From Corallibacter vietnamensis (lineage in GTDB: Bacteria; Bacteroidota; Bacteroidia; Flavobacteriales; Flavobacteriaceae): DNA of 64,000 bases. Location: contig NZ_BAABBI010000001.1 of assembly GCF_039537875.1 (NCBI RefSeq), positions 186,001 through 250,000 on the forward strand, in the 5' to 3' direction. Numbering within the stretch: position 1 is the stretch's first letter; the number at the start of each line of letters is the position of its first letter. Of the stretch, positions 51,989 to 61,879 are shown in pieces. A program made the translations under genes and the position numbers. The notes under the pieces were generated by a model. That model was not told the DNA's origin, searched no databases, and worked only from the letters and a program-made list of their open reading frames with translations.

Positions 51989-52879
51989 ATGGAAAAGTAC
52001 CTTGACGTCATAAAAAACTCTTACGCTGATTATTGGAATTACCTTAAGCAGGAACTCATTCACATAAATCATTGGGATAATTATTTCTACGGATTAATAT
52101 TTATTTCATTTGCCGTATGGATTTTAGAAATCGCATTCCCTTGGCGAAAAGAACAATCTATTTTTAGAAAAGATTTTTGGCTAGATACGTTTTACATGTT
52201 TTTTAATTTTTTCTTATTAAACTTAATCATCCTCATTGCGTTATCAAACACTGCTGCTGAAATATTTAATGACCTATTAAGTGTTTTTGGGATATCATTA
52301 TCTGATTTACAATTATTTGACGTAGACAACCTACCTAAATGGGCTGGTTTATTCATTTTCTTTTTAGTAAGTGATTTTATACAATGGAATACACATAGAT
52401 TATTACATGCTATACCTTTCCTTTGGAATTTTCATAAAGTTCACCACTCCGTTAAAGAGATGGGATTTGCAGCACATTTACGATATCATTGGATGGAACC
52501 CGTTGTTTACAAATCTTTACTATACATCCCAATAGCAATCATTGGCGGATTTGACGCCCAAGATGTTGCTATTGTTCACTTTTTTGCAATCGCCATAGGA
52601 CACTTAAACCACGCCAATTTAGGCTGGGATTACGGCCCTTTAAAATACATCCTTAACAATCCCAAAATGCATATTTGGCATCACGCCAAAGAACTACCAA
52701 AGCATGTAAGGCATGGTGTAAATTTTGGACTAACCTTAAGTCTTTGGGATTATATTTTTAAAACCAATCATGTCCCTCACAGCGGCAGAAATATTGAACT
52801 AGGGTTTGAAGGTGATGAACATTTCCCTAAAGATTTTATTAATCAAGAGTTGTATCCGTTGTCAAAAAAAAATAAATGA
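51989..52879 (+). CDS. Sterol desaturase/fatty acid hydroxylase superfamily membrane protein
   Basis: 296 residues with about four membrane segments and the diiron histidine boxes: HRLLH (about 136-140), HKVHH (about 149-153), and HIWHHAKELPKHVRHG. It is an integral membrane oxidase or hydroxylase that modifies a lipid tail. It follows arsM by 12 bp and overlaps the DUF547 gene by 4 bp, so cotranscribed. In this operon a role in making a lipid-linked arsenosugar is a reasonable but unproved idea. Confidence 0.88.
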   Translation: MEKYLDVIKNSYADYWNYLKQELIHINHWDNYFYGLIFISFAVWILEIAFPWRKEQSIFRKDFWLDTFYMFFNFFLLNLIILIALSNTAAEIFNDLLSVFGISLSDLQLFDVDNLPKWAGLFIFFLVSDFIQWNTHRLLHAIPFLWNFHKVHHSVKEMGFAAHLRYHWMEPVVYKSLLYIPIAIIGGFDAQDVAIVHFFAIAIGHLNHANLGWDYGPLKYILNNPKMHIWHHAKELPKHVRHGVNFGLTLSLWDYIFKTNHVPHSGRNIELGFEGDEHFPKDFINQELYPLSKKNK

Positions 52880-53574
52880 AACACTTAATCTCTTTACTTA
52901 TTATTTTCATAAGTCTGAATGCCACTGCGCAACAAATAGATTACAGTGTTTTAACCAGCATACTACAAAAGCATGTAAGCCCTAACGGTCAAGTAAATTA
53001 CAAAGCTATAAAGACCAACAAAGCATCTTTAGATACTTATTTAGAGCAGTATTCAAAAATTTCACCAAAAAACTCATGGTCAAAAGAGCAAGTACTAGCT
53101 TATTGGATTAATGCTTACAATGCTTTCACTATTGAACTAATTATTGACAACTATCCCATAAAAAGCATCAAAGACCTAAAAAAACCTTGGGATAAAAAGT
53201 TTATACCTCTAGCAAATAAAAAAATATCATTAAATTACATTGAGCATGAGATATTAAGAACACTTAACGAACCTCGTATACACTTCGCGATTGTCTGTGC
53301 ATCGGCTTCTTGCCCTAAACTTCTTAACGAAGCTTATACTCCTGAAAAACTAAACAAGCAACTTACTCAAGCCACTAAAGATTTTTTATCTGATACCAGC
53401 AGAAACAAAATATCCGAAAGCAACATTGAAATTTCAAAAATATTCAAATGGTTTGCTAAAGATTTTAAAAAGAACGGTAGTCTTATTGACTTTATAAACA
53501 CCTATTCTGATGTAAGAGTATTATCAAATGCTAACATAGATTATTTAGATTACAACTGGAGTTTAAATGAATAA
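52876..53574 (+). CDS. Exported DUF547 protein
   Basis: 232 residues with signal peptide MKHLISLLIIFISLNATAQ. The DUF547 domain is recognisable in VLAYWINAYNAFTIELIIDNYP, and IHFAIVCASASCPKLLNEAYTPEKL holds the paired cysteine region. Overlaps the hydroxylase start/stop by 4 bp and the next glycosyltransferase by 8 bp. Function unknown; secreted or periplasmic, possibly acting on the product of this operon. Confidence 0.88.
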   Translation: MKHLISLLIIFISLNATAQQIDYSVLTSILQKHVSPNGQVNYKAIKTNKASLDTYLEQYSKISPKNSWSKEQVLAYWINAYNAFTIELIIDNYPIKSIKDLKKPWDKKFIPLANKKISLNYIEHEILRTLNEPRIHFAIVCASASCPKLLNEAYTPEKLNKQLTQATKDFLSDTSRNKISESNIEISKIFKWFAKDFKKNGSLIDFINTYSDVRVLSNANIDYLDYNWSLNE

Positions 53575-54283
53575 AATCTCTATTATTATTCCTGTTTTAA
53601 ATGAAGCAAGCACCATTGTTTCCTTACTACAGTATCTAACAGAAAACTCTTTACACGCAAACATTGCTGAAATTATTATTGTTGATGGTGGCAGCACTGA
53701 CAATACCCTGAACATTGTCAATCATTTTGTTCAAAATTCAACTAATGATTGTATAAATTTCCATCTTATAAATTCATTAAAAGGAAGAGCTAAACAAATG
53801 AATGCTGGTAGCCTTATAGCTAAAGGTGAAATTCTTTATTTTTTACACGCCGATTCTTATCCACCTAAAAACTTTGACAAATTAATCATTAATACAGTAG
53901 AAAAAGGGCATTTAGCAGGCTGTTTTAAGCTCAAATTTGATAGCAATCATTGGTGGTTACGATTGGCTGGGTGGTTTACCCAATTTAACTGGAAAGCTTG
54001 TCGAGGTGGTGATCAAAGCCAGTTTATTACTAAAACTTTGTTTAAAGAAATAGGCGGTTATGATGAAACATTTACTATTTATGAAGACTATATTTTAATT
54101 AATGAACTCTACAAACGCAACCAATTTATTGTAATAAACCACAATATTAAAACCTCAACAAGACGTTATAAAAAACATGGTATCTGGAAACTACAATATC
54201 ATTTTTGGATGATTTATATAAAAAAATGGCTAGGAGCATCTCCAGAAAATTTATACAAATACTATCAAAAACACATCACTTAA
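53567..54283 (+). CDS. TIGR04283-type arsenosugar biosynthesis glycosyltransferase
   Basis: 238-residue GT2: ISIIIPVLNEASTIVSLLQYL, IIVDGGSTDNTL, GRAKQMNAGSLIAKGEILYFLHADSYPP (DxD-like), and RGGDQSQFITKTLF. Matches the second glycosyltransferase of arsenosugar loci. It overlaps the DUF547 gene by 8 bp. Ends the plus-strand operon and overlaps a minus-strand GH gene tail-to-tail by 8 bp. Confidence 0.87.
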   Translation: MNKISIIIPVLNEASTIVSLLQYLTENSLHANIAEIIIVDGGSTDNTLNIVNHFVQNSTNDCINFHLINSLKGRAKQMNAGSLIAKGEILYFLHADSYPPKNFDKLIINTVEKGHLAGCFKLKFDSNHWWLRLAGWFTQFNWKACRGGDQSQFITKTLFKEIGGYDETFTIYEDYILINELYKRNQFIVINHNIKTSTRRYKKHGIWKLQYHFWMIYIKKWLGASPENLYKYYQKHIT

Positions 54284-55295
54284 AAGTTTTGTAATAGGAT
54301 TTTATAACAGCCTCAACGGGTTTGTTTTGCGGCGTAAATTGATTATTGTTGGCACCACCACTGTTTTCATAATCGTGAAACCATTTCCATAGAAAACCAC
54401 CAACAAACCAGTCTTCCTGCCAAAAGGTTTCAAACAAAGCTTCAGTTGCATTTACTTGAGCTTGCATATTCGTTGCTGTCATGCTTCTATCAGATTTCCA
54501 AGGTTCTTTTGCTGAAAAATCTACACTTCGATATCCAAATTCTGTAAAAAGAACTGGCTTATTATAAGTTTCAGAATGCTTTTCAATAGCCTTATGATAG
54601 GCTTTCCAGCCTATTAAGCAATCTTCAACAGTTGGCGTTTGCATATTGCTAACAGGGAAATATGCGTCTATTCCTATATAATCTAATTGGCTCCAGAATG
54701 GTGTACGTGTATATTCATCCCAATTAGCAGCATAAGTAAGTTTTCCTGTATATACAGATTTAACAGCACTTATTAATTCAAACCAATAATCAGGTCTATG
54801 CTGAACAAACTTTTCAAGCTCTGTTCCTATACAAAATATTGAAACCTGCATCTCTTCGGCTAGCATTGCAAAATCCAATATAAAGGCTTTATAAGTTTTT
54901 TCAAACTCTTGCCAAGCGGGTTCGTTTTTCATTTCTATGTGTCCTGTATAACTCCCATGAAACACCCATATTTGAGGTTTCAACATAATATTAAACCCAC
55001 TTTTTTTCAAAGCACTTATATATTGCCTTACTCCTTGTCTTGTCTCACCAAACCACTGCCTGTCGCTATCATAATGCAATTCTGGATGTTCAAGATCACT
55101 AATAAATCCAAAAGGCATAATAGCTGTATAATTTGCCTGTGTGCTTAAAATTGGTTGTACATGCTTTTCAGAAATAGAATCTCTTGAAGACACAAAACTA
55201 ACACCATTAACTTTTGCAGTATGAAACGTTGTCATACTACAAGAACTAAAAATAAATATCAAACAAAGATGAAAAAGAAACCTCATAAGTGTCAA
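54276..55295 (-). CDS. GH113-like glycoside hydrolase, lipoprotein
   Basis: 339 residues. Lipobox FSSC (Cys19) after a hydrophobic leader, then a TIM barrel. The likely acid/base is Glu159 in CIGTELEKF and the nucleophile Glu252 in LFTEFGYRS, as in GH113 beta-mannanases, where these strands end with TE. SWWR-like aromatic residues (WFVGGFLWKWFHDYE) near the C-terminus fit substrate binding. Anchored lipoprotein, probably periplasmic or at the surface. Convergent with the arsenosugar operon. Confidence 0.75.
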   Translation of the reverse strand: MTLMRFLFHLCLIFIFSSCSMTTFHTAKVNGVSFVSSRDSISEKHVQPILSTQANYTAIMPFGFISDLEHPELHYDSDRQWFGETRQGVRQYISALKKSGFNIMLKPQIWVFHGSYTGHIEMKNEPAWQEFEKTYKAFILDFAMLAEEMQVSIFCIGTELEKFVQHRPDYWFELISAVKSVYTGKLTYAANWDEYTRTPFWSQLDYIGIDAYFPVSNMQTPTVEDCLIGWKAYHKAIEKHSETYNKPVLFTEFGYRSVDFSAKEPWKSDRSMTATNMQAQVNATEALFETFWQEDWFVGGFLWKWFHDYENSGGANNNQFTPQNKPVEAVIKSYYKTFK

Positions 55296-55379
55296 TTAAT
55301 ATTTAAATTTAAACAATGCTAAATTATTTTGTCAGGAAATTAACAAAACCTTCGACAAACTCTTCAAAGAAACAAAAAT

Positions 55380-56684
55380 ATGGAACATATAGTTATTATT
55401 GGAAATGGTATTTCTGGTGTTACAGCCGCAAGACACATTAGGAAATTATCAGATAAAAAAATTACTATTATTTCAGCTGAAAGTGACTTTTTTTTTTCAA
55501 GAACAGCTCTGATGTATGTCTATATGGGTCATATGCGTTTTGAACACACACAACCTTATGAGAATTGGTTTTGGAAGAAAAACCGTATTGAACTTGTAAA
55601 TGATTATGTTACACATGTTGATGTAAAAACAAAAACACTTCAACTCACAAACACAGGAGTCATAAACTATGACAAATTAATTATTGCCAGTGGTAGCAAA
55701 CCCAATAAATTTGGTTGGCCTGGCCAAGACTCTAAAGGTGTACAAGGTTTATACAGCAAACAGGATTTAGAAAACCTAGAAATTTATGCTCCAAACAATA
55801 AACAATGTAAACGTGCTGTTATTGTAGGCGGCGGATTAATAGGTGTTGAACTAGCAGAGATGCTTAATAGCAGAAACATTCCTGTAACTTTTTTAGTTCG
55901 TGATTCTAGCTTTTGGAATTCTGTATTGCCCGAACATGACAGCCTATTAGTTACAAATCATATTAAGGAGCATCATATAGATTTACGAGTATCTTCAAAC
56001 TTAAAAGAAATAAAAGCAGATAAAGACGGTTTAGTGACATCTGTCATTGTTGAGGAAACTAACGAAGAGATTCCTTGTGATTTTGTTGGGCTAACAGCTG
56101 GCGTTTCTCCAAATATTGATTTTTTAAAAACTTCTAATATTGAAATAAATCGCGGTGTATTAGTCAACAAATATTTAGAGACCAACATCGCTGACGTTTA
56201 TGCTATTGGAGACTGTGCAGAACAACGCGAAGCTATAGGCAATCGCAAACCAATTGAGGCTGTTTGGTACACAGGCAGGATGATGGGTGAAGTTGTAGCA
56301 CAAACTATTTGTGATAACCGCATGGCATACAAACCTGGACACTGGTTTAATTCAGCTAAATTTTTTGATATAGAGTATCAAACATATGGTTGGGTATTTG
56401 CAAAGCCACAAGAAACCCACAGCCACTTCCATTGGAAACACAGTGACTATACAAAAGGGATAACTATTGAGTATAATCATATCACGCAAGAATTTAAAGG
56501 CATCAATACCTTTGGTATCAGAATGAAACATGAAACATTTAATAAATGGCTTACAGAAAAACAACCTGTAGATTATGTTATCAACCACCTTTCTGAAGCC
56601 AATTTTGATCCAGAATTTTTTAACCGTTTTGAAAAAGATATAGCGCAAGCATTCTACAATAATTTACAAACACTAACATCATGA
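55380..56684 (+). CDS. FAD-dependent pyridine nucleotide-disulfide-type oxidoreductase
   Basis: 434 residues. FAD-binding GNGISGVTAARHI at the N-terminus, NAD(P)-binding VIVGGGLIGVELAEML in the middle, and DVYAIGDCAEQ late (FAD). No CxxxxC redox disulfide, so not a disulfide reductase. The C-terminal region is long and unlike standard NADH dehydrogenases. It overlaps the next gene by 4 bp (ATGA); a membrane 4Fe-4S protein is its likely redox partner. Confidence 0.88.
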   Translation: MEHIVIIGNGISGVTAARHIRKLSDKKITIISAESDFFFSRTALMYVYMGHMRFEHTQPYENWFWKKNRIELVNDYVTHVDVKTKTLQLTNTGVINYDKLIIASGSKPNKFGWPGQDSKGVQGLYSKQDLENLEIYAPNNKQCKRAVIVGGGLIGVELAEMLNSRNIPVTFLVRDSSFWNSVLPEHDSLLVTNHIKEHHIDLRVSSNLKEIKADKDGLVTSVIVEETNEEIPCDFVGLTAGVSPNIDFLKTSNIEINRGVLVNKYLETNIADVYAIGDCAEQREAIGNRKPIEAVWYTGRMMGEVVAQTICDNRMAYKPGHWFNSAKFFDIEYQTYGWVFAKPQETHSHFHWKHSDYTKGITIEYNHITQEFKGINTFGIRMKHETFNKWLTEKQPVDYVINHLSEANFDPEFFNRFEKDIAQAFYNNLQTLTS

Positions 56685-58276
56685 GTAATACAATACACAA
56701 GAGTATGTCTATAGCTAAACCAGATGCATACCATACTTCATCAACACAAAAGCTATTTATTGGTTTAGGTGTAACAGGACTTTTTATACTTGTGTTGGTA
56801 TTATATAATTTAGACATTACCTCTGGATACATACTTGCCCTTGCGATATCATTAATAATTATTGGCATTGGCGGTTTTTCAATAGACGCTTACCTCAATA
56901 AAATCAAAGGAATTAAAAATGATGGTGTTTGGTTTAAATCTATTTCCTCAAGAGGATTAATGGGTTGGTTAACCGGTGTAGTATTAACCTTATTTTACAT
57001 TGTTCTTTACTTTTATCCAGAACTACTTGGTCTAGCCAAAGATGGTGACAGCAACACCGGATTAATTGCTTTATTTGACCCTTTAAGCAAGCTTTTAAGT
57101 GGTAATCCTGCAAGCCAATGGTTTGTTTACGGAACTTTATACACCATAGCAATTATTGCTTTTGGGTTTAAATTCTTACTAAAATACAGACATAACCGTT
57201 ACCAACAATTACGTACAAGCTCTGTTATGTTTTTTCAACTTGCATTTGCTTTTTTAATACCAGAGTTTATGGCACGCTTAAATTCTGACTCTTTTAGCTT
57301 ACCTTATTATGATTTGAAAAATGTTTGGCCATTAAACTATTACAACTTTGAACAATACCGTGTAGACTCTATGATAAGCGCTGGAAATATTGGCCTAGCC
57401 TTACTAATCTTTGGTATCGCATCTATTTTTATAATTACGCCAATTCTAACATACAAGTATGGAAAACGCTGGTACTGTTCGTGGGTTTGTGGTTGCGGCG
57501 GTCTAGCTGAAACTGCTGGAGATCCATTTAGGCAATTAAGCAGTAAAAAACTATCGGCATGGAAAATAGAACGATGGCTAGTACACACAGTTTTAGTTTT
57601 TGTAGTGCTTATGACTACAGCTGTTATTCACACCTATTTAGGTTATGATCCAAACAAATATTGGCTAACCAAAGATGTATTTCTAGCCTTAGTTGCCATG
57701 TTTTTAACATTGGTGTTTGTGTTAACCATGATATTCAAAAGGCAAGAGTTAGGTAAAGATGCACGTTATGGTGCCATAGGTTATTTTGTGCTTATTCTGG
57801 CACTTATAAGTATACACTATTTTTCAAATAGTACTCACCTATTTTTATTTGAAGCTGAAAGCTTGAGAGCTTCTTATGGATTTTTTATAGGCTCTATATT
57901 TTCTGGAGTTATAGGAACTGGTTTTTACCCGATTCTTGGAAATCGTGTGTGGTGCAGATTTGGTTGTCCAATGGCCGCTATTTTAGGATTTCAACAACGT
58001 CTGTTTTCAAAATTCAGAATTACTACCAATGGCGGTCAATGTATATCATGTGGTAATTGTTCAACCTATTGTGAAATGGGTATAGATGTTAGAGCTTACG
58101 CTCAAAAAGGAGAGAACATTGTTCGATCAAGTTGTGTAGGCTGCGGTATATGCTCTGCTGTTTGCCCAAGAGGCGTTTTAAAATTAGAAAACGACAGCAT
58201 GAACGGGCGTATTAATCCTAATGAGATCTTATTAGGAAATGATGTGGATTTAATGGATTTAGTTAACCAGAAATAA
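56681..58276 (+). CDS. Polytopic membrane 4Fe-4S protein (NapH/NosR/CcoG-like)
   Basis: 531 residues with about seven membrane segments. The signature YCSWVCGCGGLAETAGDPFRQ is typical of NosR/NapH-type membrane proteins. Near the C-terminus it has two ferredoxin clusters: CISCGNCSTYCEMG and CVGCGICSAVCPRG. It would pass electrons between the membrane and the oxidoreductase encoded upstream (4-bp overlap). Physiological donor and acceptor are not evident. Confidence 0.88.
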   Translation: MSNTIHKSMSIAKPDAYHTSSTQKLFIGLGVTGLFILVLVLYNLDITSGYILALAISLIIIGIGGFSIDAYLNKIKGIKNDGVWFKSISSRGLMGWLTGVVLTLFYIVLYFYPELLGLAKDGDSNTGLIALFDPLSKLLSGNPASQWFVYGTLYTIAIIAFGFKFLLKYRHNRYQQLRTSSVMFFQLAFAFLIPEFMARLNSDSFSLPYYDLKNVWPLNYYNFEQYRVDSMISAGNIGLALLIFGIASIFIITPILTYKYGKRWYCSWVCGCGGLAETAGDPFRQLSSKKLSAWKIERWLVHTVLVFVVLMTTAVIHTYLGYDPNKYWLTKDVFLALVAMFLTLVFVLTMIFKRQELGKDARYGAIGYFVLILALISIHYFSNSTHLFLFEAESLRASYGFFIGSIFSGVIGTGFYPILGNRVWCRFGCPMAAILGFQQRLFSKFRITTNGGQCISCGNCSTYCEMGIDVRAYAQKGENIVRSSCVGCGICSAVCPRGVLKLENDSMNGRINPNEILLGNDVDLMDLVNQK

Positions 58277-58291
58277 CACTTAAAAACATTG

Positions 58292-58299
58292 TATTTTTG
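58292..58299 (+). promoter_or_regulatory. Predicted -7 element of the glycosyltransferase operon
   Basis: TATTTTTG, matching TAnnTTTG, 21 bp before the ATG at 58321. Its position supports 58321, not the upstream ATG at 58297, as the start. Confidence 0.5.
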
Positions 58300-58320
58300 T
58301 TTTTTTTAAAAAATTCGTCC

Positions 58321-59013
58321 ATGCCCAAAATAATTGTTATTATACCTGCTTTTAATGAAGCAGACTCTATTGCAAGTGTAGTTCAAGACATTCCAAATGT
58401 AGTAAGTGAAATTATTGTTGTAAGTAATAATTCTACTGATGCTACCGAAGCTCATGCAAAAAAAGCTGGAGCAACAGTTTTAAAGGAGCCTAGAAAAGGT
58501 TATGGCTACGCCTGTTTAAAAGGTATGGATTATGTGGCAAAACAAACTCAAAAGCCCGATATTATTGTTTTTCTTGATGGTGATTACAGCGATTATCCAG
58601 AAGAACTAACAAAGCTTATTCAACCTATACTTGAGAAACAGGCAAATTTAGTTATTGGCGCCCGTGTTAAAGCATTACGAGAACCACAGTCTATGACACC
58701 ACAACAAATTTTTGGCAATTGGCTTGCAACAACATTAATGCACTGGTTTTTCAAATCTACATTCACAGATTTAGGACCTTTTCGTGCTATTTCTTATGAC
58801 ACCTTATTACATTTAAACATGCAAGACAAAACATATGGTTGGACGGTTGAGATGCAACTTAAGGCATTACGACAAAAAATATCTTATAAAGAAATTCCAG
58901 TACATTACAGAAAACGCATTGGTGTTTCAAAAGTATCTGGAACCATTACCGGGAGTATCATGGCCGGTTATAAAATACTATGTTGGATTTTTAAATACAG
59001 TTTTAAATCGTGA
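58321..59013 (+). CDS. GT2 glycosyltransferase
   Basis: 230 residues from MPKIIVIIPAFNEADSI. GT-A motifs VVSNNSTDATEAHAKKAGATVLKEPRKGYGYACLKGM and IIVFLDGDYSDYPEELTKL (DxD) are clear, with TDLGPFRAISYDTLL after. Resembles polyprenol-phosphate or UDP-sugar transferases. The next gene overlaps by 4 bp (GTGA). Confidence 0.9.
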   Translation: MPKIIVIIPAFNEADSIASVVQDIPNVVSEIIVVSNNSTDATEAHAKKAGATVLKEPRKGYGYACLKGMDYVAKQTQKPDIIVFLDGDYSDYPEELTKLIQPILEKQANLVIGARVKALREPQSMTPQQIFGNWLATTLMHWFFKSTFTDLGPFRAISYDTLLHLNMQDKTYGWTVEMQLKALRQKISYKEIPVHYRKRIGVSKVSGTITGSIMAGYKILCWIFKYSFKS

Positions 59014-60494
59014 TTATTGAAACCATTATCATTACCATTTACGCTTTAGCATTATTACTCATTTTCCTGTATGCTTTAGTACAACTCAACTTATTAGTCA
59101 ATTACATAAAAGTCAAGAAAAACTCTCATACTAATGTACCACTTGACTTAAACAAAACGGATGAAATCCCTCGCGTAACAATTCAGCTACCGGTTTATAA
59201 CGAATTGTATGTCATGGAGCGTTTATTAGATAATATTGCTAAAATTAAATACCCTAAAGATAAACTTGACATTCAGGTATTAGATGATTCTACAGATGAG
59301 TCAGTAATAACAACTGCTGCTCATATACAAAGATTACGAGAAACAGGGCTAGACATTCAACACATACAGCGTAATATACGCACAGGGTTTAAAGCTGGCG
59401 CATTAAAAGAAGGATTAAAAACAGCTAAAGGAGAATTCATCGCTATTTTTGACGCAGATTTTTTACCCAAATCAGACTGGTTGCTACAAACCGTACCCTA
59501 TTTCAAAAATGAAAAAATAGGTGTCGTTCAGACACGTTGGGGACATATTAATAGAAACTACTCCTTACTAACTAAAGTGCAAGCCTTTGCTCTAGATGCA
59601 CATTTTACTATTGAACAAGTAGGCAGAAACACACAAGGGCATTTTATTAATTTTAATGGCACCGCTGGCATATGGCGTAAAAACTGTATTATAGATGCAG
59701 GTAACTGGACTGCAGACACACTAACTGAAGATTTAGACTTAAGCTATCGCGCTCAACTTAAACACTGGGAGTTTAAATATCTTGAGCATGTAGAAACACC
59801 AGCCGAATTACCTGTTGCTGTTAGCGCAGCCCGATCACAGCAATTTAGATGGAATAAAGGTGCTGCTGAAAATTTTAGAAAATCATTTTTTAAAGTTTTA
59901 TTAGCCAAAAACCTATCGCCATCTACAAAAGTACACTGCTTATTTCACTTACTTAATAGCAGTATGTTTTTAAGTATTTTTGTACTTGCCATATTAAGTA
60001 TTCCCATGCTGTACATAAAACAACTTGAGCCTTTTAAAATGTATGCATTAGGCCTCGGAATTTTTATTTTAAGTTCAGTTATATTTTTTATTTATTATTG
60101 GTATATGTACAAAACAATTTATGGTAAAGGTTTTAAAAACTTTATCAACTACATTGGGTTGTTTTTCGTATTTTTTACGATTATTATGGGTTTTTCTCTT
60201 CATAATACCATTGCCGTTATTGAAGGTCATTTAGGTAAACGTAGCGATTTTATAAGAACACCAAAATTTAATATTAGCACTATTAAAGACTCTTGGAAAA
60301 GTAATAAGTATCTCAACAAAAAACTCTCAATAAGCACCATTTTTGAAGGCTTATTAATGCTCTATTTTGGTTTTGGTTTATACAGTGCTTTTACTATTAC
60401 TAAAGAAGGTGATTTTGGCTTCTTTGGGTTTCATTTGATGCTGTTTTTAGGTTTTGGCTATGTGTTTTTAAAATCAATTCGTGTTCGTAGCTAA
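59010..60494 (+). CDS. Cellulose synthase-like GT2 glycosyltransferase
   Basis: 494 residues, GTG start. An N-terminal membrane segment, then the processive-type catalytic domain: IQVLDDSTDES, AIFDADF (DxD), TLTEDLDLSYRAQL (TED) and QQFRWNKGA (QxxRW), followed by four or so membrane segments at the C-terminus (about 310-490). The full D-DxD-TED-QRW set suggests an active polysaccharide or glycolipid synthase of the CESA_CaSu_A2-like group. No PilZ domain. Cotranscribed with the GT2 upstream. Confidence 0.9.
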   Translation: MIIETIIITIYALALLLIFLYALVQLNLLVNYIKVKKNSHTNVPLDLNKTDEIPRVTIQLPVYNELYVMERLLDNIAKIKYPKDKLDIQVLDDSTDESVITTAAHIQRLRETGLDIQHIQRNIRTGFKAGALKEGLKTAKGEFIAIFDADFLPKSDWLLQTVPYFKNEKIGVVQTRWGHINRNYSLLTKVQAFALDAHFTIEQVGRNTQGHFINFNGTAGIWRKNCIIDAGNWTADTLTEDLDLSYRAQLKHWEFKYLEHVETPAELPVAVSAARSQQFRWNKGAAENFRKSFFKVLLAKNLSPSTKVHCLFHLLNSSMFLSIFVLAILSIPMLYIKQLEPFKMYALGLGIFILSSVIFFIYYWYMYKTIYGKGFKNFINYIGLFFVFFTIIMGFSLHNTIAVIEGHLGKRSDFIRTPKFNISTIKDSWKSNKYLNKKLSISTIFEGLLMLYFGFGLYSAFTITKEGDFGFFGFHLMLFLGFGYVFLKSIRVRS

Positions 60495-60532
60495 ATCTTT
60501 TTTGATCGCTGCCAATTCTATATACTTAATGT

Positions 60533-61879
60533 ATGACAAAAGCGCATTATTTTAAATTGAATAAAACACCTTTATTGTTAGCAGTAGTAAGCTTGGCTTT
60601 TTATATAGCGTTTGCTTACGATTTAGAACGAACAGACACCATAAAATTATTAATGCTTTATGCTGGATTGTTTTTCTTGTTTTATAAAATATTACAGTTT
60701 GCAAAACACGACTTCAAACTACTTACGTGGCTTGCATTTCTTTTTCGTGCCGTATTTATTTTAGCCATTCCCAATTTATCACAAGACTTTTACCGTTTTA
60801 TATGGGATGGACGTATGATTATTGAAGGTATTAACCCATATCTTTTTACACCTGAATCCTTTATAGCAAAGAACACATTTCCCATAGCACAGGCCCAAGA
60901 ATTATATAATGGCATGGGGCTTTTAAGCGCTAGTCATTTCACAAACTACCCACCACTAAACCAAATATGTTTTGTAATTGCAGGACTCTTTGCTGGAAAA
61001 AACATTTTGGGTTCTGTTATTGTATTGCGATTTCTTATAATTGCAGCAGATTTTGGCACTCTTTACTTTGGAAAAAGACTTCTTGAAAAACTAAAATTAC
61101 CTGCTCATAACATCTTTTGGTATATTTTAAATCCGTTTATTATTATAGAGATGACCGGCAATTTACACTTTGAAAGTGTGATGATTTTTTTCTTAGTTGT
61201 ATGTTTATATCTAATTCAGTTAGGTAAATGGCATTGGGCCGCTATAACATTTGCTTGTTCTGTATCAATAAAATTAATTCCCTTAATATTTTTACCTCTC
61301 TTATATCAAAAATTAGGATTAAAAAAAAGCATTGTCTTTTACGGTATTGTGACTACAGTAACGCTTTCCCTTTTCGCTCCTTTTTATAATTCAACTTTTA
61401 TAAATAACTATGCTGAAACTGTTGGTTTGTGGTTTCAAAATTTTGAATTTAATGCTAGTTTGTATTATATAGCAAGAGAAATAGGTTATTTTTTTAGAGG
61501 ATATAATGAAATTGCTATTATTGGGAAGTATACAGCTATTGTCGTGTTTCTTTTTGTTTTAATAATGGCTTTGGCTAGAAAAAACAAAACAACAAAGCAA
61601 CTTATTACAGCTATGCTTTTATCGTTGACATTTTATTATTTTACGACAACTACCGTACACCCTTGGTATATAGCAACGCTACTTTTTTTAAGTATTTTTA
61701 CGCGATTTAGATTTGCTCTAGTTTGGAGTTTTATGGTAATTTTAAGCTACACAGCTTACATACAAGCTGATTATCAAGAAAATATATGGGCTATCGCACT
61801 TGAATATATTATAGTTTTTAGTGTATTTTTGTATGAGTTGACAAAAAAAAGATACACTTTTGAAGATAAACTTACCTAA
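60533..61879 (+). CDS. GT-C-type membrane mannosyltransferase-like protein
   Basis: 448 residues with about ten membrane segments. The segment LSQDFYRFIWDGRMIIEGINPYLFTPE has the acidic early loop typical of polyprenol-phosphate-mannose-dependent GT-C enzymes. HASNYPP-like SHFTNYPPLNQ follows. Likely adds mannose or another sugar to a lipid or exopolysaccharide. Starts 38 bp after the cellulose-synthase-like gene. Confidence 0.8.
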   Translation: MTKAHYFKLNKTPLLLAVVSLAFYIAFAYDLERTDTIKLLMLYAGLFFLFYKILQFAKHDFKLLTWLAFLFRAVFILAIPNLSQDFYRFIWDGRMIIEGINPYLFTPESFIAKNTFPIAQAQELYNGMGLLSASHFTNYPPLNQICFVIAGLFAGKNILGSVIVLRFLIIAADFGTLYFGKRLLEKLKLPAHNIFWYILNPFIIIEMTGNLHFESVMIFFLVVCLYLIQLGKWHWAAITFACSVSIKLIPLIFLPLLYQKLGLKKSIVFYGIVTTVTLSLFAPFYNSTFINNYAETVGLWFQNFEFNASLYYIAREIGYFFRGYNEIAIIGKYTAIVVFLFVLIMALARKNKTTKQLITAMLLSLTFYYFTTTTVHPWYIATLLFLSIFTRFRFALVWSFMVILSYTAYIQADYQENIWAIALEYIIVFSVFLYELTKKRYTFEDKLT

